Positions 1 to 8,049 of a stretch of DNA of 12,701 bases are shown one piece after another (positions within the stretch are counted from its first letter, which is position 1; each line of letters starts with the position of its first letter). The notes under the pieces are model-generated. The model did no database searches, had not been told where the DNA came from, and saw nothing but the letters and a program-made list of their open reading frames with translations. The DNA is from Blastocladiella britannica (lineage: Eukaryota; Blastocladiomycota; Blastocladiomycetes; Blastocladiales; Blastocladiaceae). The DNA is taken from positions 1 to 12,701 of the forward strand of contig MU625062.1 of assembly GCA_025349905.2 (NCBI GenBank), read 5' to 3'. Both the position numbers and the translations under genes were made by a program.

Positions 1-78
1 CTTGAACGCCTGGATCCGAGTCAGAAGGTTCTCAGTAACAGTGCGCAATTCGCCGATCTTGAGTGGCCGAGGTTGCAT
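1..78 (-). CDS. 5' end of an unrecognised minus-strand gene, cut by the window edge
   Basis: An ATG at 78-76 (minus strand) opens a frame of 26 codons that is still open at position 1. It begins MQPRPLKIGELRTVTENLL and ends in a short amphipathic stretch (TRIQAFK). The composition is protein-like, with a plausible helix rich in Leu, Thr and Glu, and the opposite strand gives a less natural peptide. The first exon and start codon are all that can be seen, so no function can be given. The gene would be transcribed leftward, downstream of and in the same direction as the large gene at 508-4783. The call is tentative because the frame is short and there is no clear TATA box before it. Confidence 0.35.
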   Translation of the reverse strand, partial: MQPRPLKIGELRTVTENLLTRIQAFK

Positions 79-507
79 GAATGTCGCGCGCCGTGGTCAG
101 TGGTCAGCTGGATTCTCTCAAAAAAAAAACGCCGTATTGGGCGCTGACCGAGGCGGAGGGGACAGGCGCGGAGGGGGATTACAGTAGTCGCGCGGGAAGT
201 AGTCCCTGCTGTGCGGGCCATGACAATTTATTTGGAGAAAAAAAAAAGGCTTGAGAGGGGGGTGAATTTGTAGTGTTAAATCATGTTGTGGAACTTTTGT
301 GGAAAGAACTTTTTGTGGAATGTGGAAGTTGGGGTGTTCAGTTTGGGGCAAAATCCACAATATTTTGGAGAAGAAGAATAAGTAAACGACCCACGCCATA
401 CGGTGGCTGGAAGGGCTCTGTTTTGGACCGCTTCTTTGCCCATGAAACATGCAAAATCTGAAAACTGACTGGGTTTCCCAAAGTAAATGTATTCTATTAT
501 TAAAAGA
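79..507. other. Intergenic spacer between two minus-strand genes
   Basis: No convincing coding frame is visible; the short ORFs on both strands are low in complexity or run through homopolymers (A10 near 120-129, A12 near 237-248). The right part should contain the 3' UTR of the gene ending at 508. On the minus strand there is an AATAAA-like hexamer at 232-227, rather far from that stop, and an AT-rich patch, TAATAATAGAAT, at about 502-491, just after the stop. The left part should contain the promoter of the gene starting at 78, but I see no distinct TATA box. Confidence 0.5.
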
Positions 508-3500
508 TCAAATCAGCATCTGCGACGTCGCACGGCTCGCTGGCAACGGCACCCCTGCCGCCGCCTTACCATCGTCATCCTGGATCAGTTTTGACCGCGA
601 TCCACCCTTTTCGGAACTCCGACCCAACATGTTCGCCGACGCCGCGCGCGAGACTGGCGCAGTGGTGACCGTAGACGCCGGCAACGGCACTTCCTCGGGT
701 CCCCGTGCTACCAGCGACGGCTGCGACTTGCGCGTGCTTGCAAGTCGAGCGCTGGACCCGGTGAGCGACCGCGACATAAGAGATTGCTGCGACTGGGTTC
801 GCTTGGCAGTAGTCGTTGTTTTGGACGGGAAACTGCTTGACTTGTCGTTGAGCACCGCAAGCGAGCTCATGGACGTCCGGGACGCCGGCAGTGAGATCGC
901 GTGCGGATCGTGTTCCTCATCCTTTAAAGCGTGCTGATCGTGCGCTGGGAGATCACGCGACGCTGCTACCGCCGGCGTCGGATCAAACTGCAGCATCATC
1001 GACCCGGCAATCGACGCGGGTAACGGCACCATGTGCGCCTCGACCATCACGTGACTGCTGGCCGCTCCACTGCGGTTCTTGCCGAGGTGGCCCTTGCTAC
1101 CACCGCTGGTGCTCTTCTTGAGGTGCTCGCGCGACCCACCGCTCTTGTTCTTGTTCTTTTTCTTGTTGAGCTGGGACGCCGACGGCGCCTTGGCCATTGC
1201 TGGTGCCGCTGCAGCCGGCAATACCGTCACCGACCGCGACTTGCCCAACACCTGCGACGACGCGACCGACATGGGCAGCGGGACTTGGTGCGGTTCCAGG
1301 GTGGCCGGCCCTTCACCGTGGTTGCTGCTGCCGCTAGTGCTGGTGGCGACAACGGCAGCCGGCGATGGCGCAACCGTCGGCTCGGACCCGCCGCGTGAAA
1401 GGATGGCCGACCCGGCAATCGACATGGGCAGCGGCATGGCGTGTGGTTCAGTCACCGTGGAAGCGGTGGTGGTGGCGGTGGTGGCGGTATCGGACTCGAA
1501 TTCGATGTCGAGCAAGTACTGCGACTGCGACCGCGGCTGTTGCTGCTTTTGGTGCTGTTGGTCTTTTTCGGGGTGCACTGCTGCCGCAGCGGCCACCGCC
1601 GCAGCTTCCGCCACGACGACTGCCGCGGCTACCGGAGTCACGACCGCCGTTCCCTGGAAATTCAGGTCGATGTCCCTGGACGCTGCCACCCCGGCGTGGT
1701 GGCCATTGGAGGCGTGAACTTCCACCGACGCACTGACACCAACAGCCGGCGCTGGCTTCCCAGCGGCATCAGTTGCAGCAGCGGAAGGACCACTCGTCTC
1801 GCGGTCATGCACCGCCGCGTGCACCGCCACCTCCGCTTCCAGCGCCTTTTCCGACGACGCGGCCACCAGATCGTGCATGAAATGGTGCTTCGATGACCCA
1901 GAGGGCTCGGTGGTAGCTGCTGCCGCAGGAGCCACAGTAGGGGCAAGTGCGTGCTTGGATCCAAACAGGTGCATGGACAGCGACACGGACCCGAGCTCAT
2001 GCTGTTGCGGTTGCTCTTCCTGGGGTTGGGGCTGATGGTGCTGCTCCTGGGGCTGGAGCGGAAGGTGGGGCAGCGCCGGGGCGGGGGCCGGAACGGTCGT
2101 CGCAGAGTCGGCGTGGTAGCCGGGTTCGGTAGATGACGATGAGGACGACGGACCGGCGACTGCTGATGGTGGTGCGGTGGGCTCGGCGTGGCAGGGCTCG
2201 GCGTACTGTTGTTGGTGCTCTGGCATTTGCTCATGGTGAGGAGGAGGAGCTTGTGCAATTGGTTGAGAAGCGGGAGGGGCAGCAATAGCTGGAGTGGCAG
2301 CGGGTGCCGGCGCAGGTTCGGCGGCGTGGACTGCAGCCAAACCATGAGTCGAGCCAGCTGGGTTCTTGTTGTGGTGCTCGTCCTGGTGGCCACTGTGCTC
2401 CTTCTTGTGGTGGTCATCGGCACCGGCTCCCGGCGCACCAGCAGCACCAGCCACGGCCGCCGCCGCGGGAGCATGCGCTAGATGGTGAGCGCTCGGCGAC
2501 TCCGCCTTTTCGTGTTGTTGTTTTTGTGGACGATGAGCCGCGTGGGATCCCTCCTCGACGGGCTTGTGTTGCTGCGGAGGGTGGTGGTGCTTCCCATCTT
2601 CCTCCTCTGCCGCTGCCGCCGGTTTGGTGATGGCTGCGTGTGCTGTCGCCACCGCCGGAGATGTCTTCCCATCAGTCCTGGTGGATGCCGATGAAGCAGC
2701 AGCCGCAGCCCGAAGCCCGCGGATCTTATCGATCGCAAACTGCACGTCCCCATCCAGCGCCGCAATTTGCTGAATCAGGAGCATCTCGGACGCCGAAAAC
2801 TCGGACAGGTCCGGCGTTGTCGTGTGGTCGGTCTTGCGCTTGGGTGGTGTTTGACTACATCAAACACGGGCACGGGTTCAGCATAAGAAACAAGAGAAAA
2901 ACATGAAGAACGACGTACGGAGCATGGGCAGCACCAGCAGGGTGAGTATGCGCGCCATGAGTCGGCGACGCCGTCATCCCGTGCCGCCACTCGACCAGTG
3001 CGTTCTGCAACGCCGGCAACCCGACGACGTTCCGGAACGCCAGCTGCGTCGCGTGCTCGGTATCGTCCTCGTTATGGACCGCGTGTGCGGCTTTGGCCCA
3101 CAGTAAGGCGGCCTCGGCCAGCACGCTCCGCATGCCGTGCGCCTTTTCCAGGACACTGGACGAGTACTTGGCCATCAGCGACGTGCACAGCGCCTTGGCG
3201 TCGCGGTGGCACGTCACACTGGCGGCATGGGAGTCGTCGGTTAAAGGTACAGTGGGGGTGATGGCGTGCAACTTGGCGCGGTACGTTTGCACCCTATTTG
3301 CCCCAAAAGTCGGTGTCAGTCAATGGCCAAACAATCAAGGTGGAAATAAGAAAAGCGTACTCGGCGTCGGTGGGCAACTTGACTTTCTTCGGCTGCTTGT
3401 TCCCGGCGGCCGCGGAGGGCTGCTGCTTTTCGTTGGCTGTCGGGTGGTGCGAAGAAAGCTCGTCCTTGGACGACTTTGACGGAGTGGACGGAGCAGCGGC

Positions 3501-4783
3501 AATACGAACCGATGAAGTCGGCTGCTGCTCAGCTGCACCGCCGGCCGTATCGTCAAAGTCGTCCTCGTATGTTGCCTTAGTCCCCGCCGCCGTAGTCGTC
3601 GGCCGTGTGGCGCCGCTCAGTTGCCCGTCCTTGCTACTCTCAGTCCGGTGCCGTGGCGGCGACGCCATTGCTGCACCGCCCGCTGAAACCGGCTCAGTCG
3701 CCGCCCCTCCGGGCGCAATGTGCAGAGGGCTGGACGCGGGAGAAATCCGTCTCTCGGTTCCCCTGACGGGCGGCAGTAACGACCGGGTGTACTTTTCGAC
3801 CGCGGACGACCATTTCTCGTGCCGGCCCGCTGCAGCACCACGATTTCCACCCGTACCACCACCACCAGCAGCAGCGCTACCACCGCCGGTAGCGGCACCA
3901 GTGGCGGTGGCCAGCCACTCGGGATCCCCGGCATGCCGCACGACCACTTCCACCTCGCGGTCCAAGTCGCGCTGCTCCGCGGCCATTTCCAGCCGGATCT
4001 CACGTTCGGCGCGGTCCATGCGCAATTGTAAGTGCTGGAACTCGCGCTCGTCGACAATGTACCCGTCCTCGTCGATCTAATGTCACCACCCACCCAACAG
4101 CCAACCACAACCAGTTCGATCAGTGTTCTCACTTCCAATGTGGCCAAATGGAAAAAAATTCGTACAATCCCCAACCGCGTCAAATGCGCCCGGATCGACG
4201 GGGTGTTGAAATGGTCCTGCAAGAACCCGTCCAGCAGCGGCTCGTACGCCGGCATGCCCTGCGAGACCAAGTTGATGTCATAGATCTTTTCGCGCGCTCG
4301 GACCTTCAAGTCCTGGGCCGAGACGGCGTCGCGACCGCGAGTCACTGGACGAGATGCTCCTCCATTTTGGACGGCGGTGGAGGATAGCCGGTCGCGCGAG
4401 ACGGGCCGGCTTCCCGACGTCTGTGATCGGGCCCGTGTGGTGTATGCGTTCGGATCGCGGGTCTGTGGGCGCGAAAATATGTTTCCGCCGCCGTTGCCGT
4501 TGGCACCGGGGGTGGTCGGTTTACGGGTGGCGCCGGTGGCGACGACGTTGTTGGATCCGGCCATGTTCCATTCGGGCAGCGATGGGACGAGTGCAATAGT
4601 GGCAGGGGATGATCCCGCCGTCGTATGCGACGAGCGGATCGCGGGTGGAGGCTGCGACGTGGATCGGCCAGTGGAACCGCCGCCGGTGGCACCGCTGGAT
4701 CGCGTGGGCGGACGGTGCTGCTTCTCGTCGGCGCCGTTACCGCGAGTGGCCGGCCGGTGCGGTGAAATAGCGACAGTCGGCAT
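508..4783 (-). CDS. Unrecognised 1,351-aa protein with a conserved-looking N-terminal block and a His/Ala/Pro-rich tail carrying PLPxS repeats
   Basis: Four exons on the minus strand: 4783-4166, 4076-3361, 3293-2919 and 2854-508. The introns are 4165-4077 (GTACGA...TTAG), 3360-3294 (GTACGC...ATAG, with TGACTGAC as a good branch site) and 2918-2855 (GTACGT...GTAG). The joined length is 4,056 nt, exactly 1,352 codons, and the stop is TGA at 510-508. The start ATG at 4783 is the first ATG after a TATATA motif. Residues 1-160 are Ser/Thr/Arg/Gly-rich and disordered. Residues about 161-250 look folded, with MPAYEPLLDGFLQDHF and IDEDGYIVDEREF, followed by a charged helix (EREIRLEMAAEQRDLDREVEV). 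A low-complexity stretch follows, then an Ala-rich helical segment at about 445-570. The rest (about 594-1351) is a biased tail with His/Gln/Ala/Pro tracts, a twice-repeated SGGS(R/K)xHL(K/G)K basic element, and six PLPxS-type repeats. I do not recognise the family. A cytoskeletal or flagellar scaffold is only a guess from the composition and the zoosporic context. Confidence 0.8.
511..1449 (-). repeat. Six dispersed copies of a PLPxS...(M/V/I)L peptide motif in the C-terminal tail
   Basis: Copies lie at about 1449-1398 (PHAMPLPMSIAGSAIL), 1296-1246 (PHQVPLPMSVASSQVL), 1041-991 (AHMVPLPASIAGSMML), 909-850 (PHAISLPASRTSMSSLAVL), 696-625 (EVPLPAST..., ending SANML) and 558-511 (GVPLPASRATSQMLI, the protein's C-terminus). 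The shared pattern is an acidic residue and often Pro-His, then a hydrophobic residue, P-L-P, A or M, Ser, a Ser/Thr/Ala-rich spacer, and a hydrophobic pair ending in Leu. The first three copies are the closest to each other. The spacing is irregular (about 85-250 nt), so these look like short linear motifs in disordered protein, not a folded repeat. Confidence 0.75.
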
Positions 4784-4869
4784 ATGAGTATGTATGAAGT
4801 TACGGATGGGAAGAAAATTCAAACTTTTCGAAAGTTTCCAACTCACCGGCGAATCTCGTCCGCTACGAG

Positions 4870-4876
4870 TATATAT
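4870..4876 (-). promoter_or_regulatory. TATA-like box upstream of the 1,351-aa gene
   Basis: A TATATA run on the minus strand sits about 87 nt before the first ATG (4783) of the gene transcribed leftward. No other ATG lies between the two. The spacing fits a fungal TATA box with a short 5' UTR. The rest of the 4784-5077 spacer also holds the 3' UTR of the upstream cyclase gene. Confidence 0.35.
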
Positions 4877-5077
4877 CGCACCTGCCGCCATGTATGCGAG
4901 TCGCCACCACGACCTATAGACAAGTTCTCTCACTCTTTCCCACCTTGCGTGCCGCTACAAGTGACCCAGCACAGGTGGACGTCCTGCTCGGCGAGGAGCT
5001 TGATGCCGATGGCAAATCATCCCACCTCCATGCCAGAAATCGGTAGTATAATGTTCATCGTTTTTTTATATATAAAA

Positions 5078-7505
5078 TTAAGACTGCGTCGACAACTCGC
5101 TCGCGCTCTCCCCCAACAACCCGTCGTCATTGACCGAAATGGCCTCAAACACCCGCGTCTCCCGTTCCTTTCCCTTGAACGCCTTTGCGCACTGGAACCG
5201 CACGTCCACCCGCCCACGGACGTACTTGGCGGTCTCTTCCGACAGCAGCACCTGGTCCGGGGCCGCAAATCCGCAGATCCGGGAGGCGAGGTTCACCGTA
5301 TCCCCAATGCACGTGTACTCGAGCCGCTGCGAAGAGCCCATAAAGCCCGTGATCAGGCGCCCCGTGTTGAGCCCGACCCCGATGGCAATGGGGGGCTTGC
5401 CCTGGCGGCCACGGTCGTGGTTCATGGACTCGATGGCGGTCTTGAACTCGAGCGCGGCCATCACCGAGTTGAGCACCGAGTACGTCGGGTCGGTGTTTTC
5501 TTCGGCCAGCGTCCCGAACACGGCCATTAGCTCGTCGCCGATGAACTTGTCCACGACGCCGTTGTACTTGAAGACGATTTGGACCAGCTGTTTTATTTTT
5601 ACATTTGTTAGATATTTTTGATGAAAGGAAAAGGATTTAAATACGACGTACGCGCTCAAAGTAATCGTTCAGCAGGTCAAACACCTCGGCCGGCGAAATC
5701 TTTTCCGACTATAACAAACAAGTCAGAATAAAATCAAAAATCAAAAAAAGAAAAGAAAAAAAAGAAAGGGAATAAAGTACCATGGCAGTAAACCCGCGAA
5801 TGTCGGCAAACACAATGGTGGCGGTGGTCTCGCGCCCGCCCTTCTTGATCACGCCCTCCTTCTTTTCCATGCGCTTGATGACCTGTGGTGGCAAGAACCG
5901 TTTGAGCTGCTCCGAAACCCGGATCTCGGTCTGCAGCTGCGCAAACAACAACGAGTTCTCGATCTGCAGAGCGGTCTGGTTGATGATCGTTTGGACCAGC
6001 GCCAGGTCCTTTTTCAGGAACGTGTTGATACGGTCGCGCGAGTCCAAGTGCACGATCCCGAGCACCTCCTCGTGGGCAATGATGGGCACGCAAATGACCG
6101 ACCGGATCTGCCCCTTCGCAATCGACTTGGACTTCCCCAAGTCCGGGTCCTCGCACGCGTCGGACGTGATCAGCGACTTGCGCGTCTTGTACACGCGCTG
6201 CAGGATCGTCGACGACAGCAAGATCTCGCGGCCCTCGTACCCTTTGCCCTCGCGCAATTTCACCATGGTGGTGATCAGCAGCGACGTGGCCTTGTCGACC
6301 AGCAGTACCACCCCACGGTCCACCGGCAGCACCGAAAACATGAGCTCGAGCATCTTGGTCAAGTGGTCGTTCACGTCCGACGTGTACGACTGCTTCGACA
6401 GCTCGTACGCAAGCCGCAGCTTCTCGTAGTCCTCTTTGAGCGTTTCCATGTCGTTGATCTCGTCGACGGACGGGAAGTCGGTGGTCACGGTCTCCTCGAG
6501 CTCGGCCCGGATCGAGACCGTCTCCTCGTACTTTTTCTCGGCCGGCAAGATCGTCACCAGCTCAATGTTACGGGCCGTTGCCGCTTCACCAGCGGCAGGG
6601 GGCCGGCGCGACCGCATCAGCGACCCGTTCGCCGCGCCGCTGGCCGTAGCGGTACCGCCAGGCGTGGACGGCACTCCATCGACCACCAAGAACGTCAACA
6701 ACACCGTCCCGATCTGAATCCGATCCCCGTCGGCCAACGGCACCGGCTGCGAGATAAACACGTCGTTGAGCTTGACGCCGTTGGACGAGTTCTTGTCGCG
6801 CAAGTAGTACCCGTGGGCCGTGCGCTCGATCTGCGCATGGTGCTTGGAGATCTTGGCGCACTGTAAGGTGATCTGGTTGTCTTCTTTCCGGCCAATCGAC
6901 GTGGTGCCGGGGGCCAGCGGGTACTCTTGCCGGCCACCATGCGACGTCGTGTACAGAAGCACGGCGTCGGGGGCCGGGGGTGGAGGTTGCGGGGCAGTGG
7001 ACCGGCGCTTGTTGTTGGTTGTTGATGATGAGGTCGAGGACTGTTGGGTAGTTGAGGAGGTGGAAAGGTCTGGTGGCGGCGACGACGGCGGCAAGTACGT
7101 CGAGTACCGGTTGGGGTTGGCGCGTGGAGCCGATGATGACGACGGCGGTGGCGCGGCGGCGGCCGAGGGGGCAGCGTATTCGCCACCGACGGCCGAGTCA
7201 TAGCCACCACCACCAGAGACACCGCCAGTGCCGGCACGGGGAGACGGAGACGAGTCATACCGGGGCAGGTACGGCCGGGGCGAGGGGGCGCGAGCAGTAG
7301 CAGCAGATGAGGAAGAAGCGCCACCACTATTGCCGTAGGAGAGGTTGAGGCCGCCGGGCGACGACAGCTGGGTGGCGAACGACGAGGGCCGGTGCGAGTG
7401 GAGGGGCTCGTTGGCAGAGCCTCCGTTCCCGCTGACACCGCCGCCCGTGGTGTGAAGGCGGTGGGCCGACGAGGTGCGGGGCATGACGTGTGGGTGGTCG
7501 GCCAT
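5078..7505 (-). CDS. FHA-GAF-class III adenylate cyclase (predicted)
   Basis: Three exons on the minus strand: 7505-5781 (575 codons), 5708-5652 (19 codons) and 5587-5078 (169 codons plus TAA), giving 763 aa. The introns are 5780-5709 (GTACTT...ATAG) and 5651-5588 (GTACGT...ACAG), both phase 0. The start is the first ATG (MADHPHVMPR); the frame upstream of it is non-coding in character. Residues 1-180 are Ser/Pro-rich and disordered. The FHA domain is about 182-275, with G205-R206, S220, H223 and N242-G243 as the usual phosphothreonine-binding positions. The GAF domain is about 376-518. A helical linker (SEQLKRFLPPQVIKRM) leads to the catalytic domain, about 557-745: FADIRGFT with metal Asp568, KFIGD with Lys608 and metal Asp612, and IGDTVNLASR with Thr691, Asn693 and Arg697. 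The Lys/Thr pair is the one associated with ATP in bacterial-type cyclases, so the likely product is cAMP. There is no membrane segment, so it is probably cytosolic. The FHA may read phosphorylation and the GAF a small ligand. Known fungal Cyr1-type adenylate cyclases (Ras-associating, LRR, PP2C) look quite different. Confidence 0.93.
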
Positions 7506-7606
7506 TATGAAAAAAAGGACTGTACAAAGTGCGATACCAGCGCAGCGAATAATAGGGAGGGAGGAGAGGACCGACCGACGAGGACAGGTAGCCTTGTCTT
7601 GTTGCC

Positions 7607-7624
7607 GTGTGTGTGTGTGTGTGT
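7607..7624. repeat. (GT)9 microsatellite
   Basis: Nine uninterrupted GT units about 100 nt upstream of the cyclase start. The tract is complementary in sequence to the CA tract at 7738-7778, in the same promoter region. Confidence 0.95.
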
Positions 7625-7737
7625 TTGTTGACCAAGCAAGAAACAAGTCCAGTTCGAGTTCACTCAAAAGAGAATGAAAGAAAACGCCTCCCGACCCGGC
7701 AACCCTTACTCAACGGACCAGCTGAACTGACTGACCC

Positions 7738-7741
7738 CACA

Positions 7742-7778
<37 letters not shown>
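7738..7778. repeat. (CA)n microsatellite, about 20 units with one interruption
   Basis: A CA/AC run of about 41 nt broken by a single T at 7748. Together with the GT tract 113 nt to its left it forms an inverted pair of alternating purine-pyrimidine tracts, the type of sequence that can adopt Z-DNA or an inter-tract hairpin. Confidence 0.95.
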
Positions 7779-7780
<2 letters not shown>

Positions 7781-7883
7781 CCTTGGCCTCGTCTTTCTTT
7801 TTTTCCTGTGGCCGTACCCCGCGCACCCAACGCGACGATTTTAAGTTCTCACTTTACCAACGGGCGTGCAAACCAAAAAAAAA

Positions 7884-7892
7884 TATAATAAA
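7884..7892 (+). promoter_or_regulatory. TATA-like box of the chitin deacetylase gene
   Basis: TATAATAAA in an A-rich context, about 158 nt upstream of the ATG at 8050. A 5' UTR of about 130 nt that is pyrimidine-rich would follow. It is the best TATA match in the spacer for the rightward gene. Confidence 0.4.
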
Positions 7893-8049
7893 AGCCACGC
7901 TATTTTTACCTCGGCTTGCCACCAACCGCTCCGAAGGAAAAACAAAATGAAAACCTTCCCGTTTTGGCCTTTTTTTTCCCTCAAAACGTCCAAGCTCCCC
8001 ACTTTCCTCTTTGCGGGTTCGGTGCCTATCTCTACCCCTACTGTATAGA

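Larger units (their letters stand above)
7506..8049. promoter_or_regulatory. Divergent intergenic region between the cyclase and deacetylase genes
   Basis: This 544-bp spacer separates two genes transcribed away from each other, so it should hold both promoters and 5' UTRs. On the plus strand a TATA-like TATAATAAA sits at 7884-7892, about 160 nt before the deacetylase ATG. On the minus strand an AT-rich patch, CTATTATTCG, lies at about 7555-7546. Between them are a (GT)9 tract, a (CA)n tract, and pyrimidine-rich DNA (TTTCTTTTTTTCC around 7794-7806). No convincing gene is encoded; the ORFs here run through the microsatellites. Confidence 0.6.

Noticed and set aside
1079..1717. Plus-strand ORF of 212 codons opposite the large minus-strand gene
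   Set aside because: It is an antisense shadow of the repetitive Ala/His/Pro-coding exon, with biased Val/Ala/Leu/Cys composition and no domain features.
1662..2474. Minus-strand ORF of 270 codons, Arg/Pro/Leu-rich
   Set aside because: It is a frame-shifted reading of the same low-complexity exon; the frame that joins to the upstream exons is the other one.
5991..6866. Plus-strand ORF of 291 codons
   Set aside because: It lies antisense to the GAF/FHA coding region of the cyclase, whose domain motifs are clear. The plus-strand peptide is Arg/His/Val-rich with no recognisable fold.
8011..8049. Upstream extension of the deacetylase frame (13 more codons)
   Set aside because: It begins with TTG, not ATG, and would place residues before a textbook signal peptide. 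ATG at 8050 is preferred.
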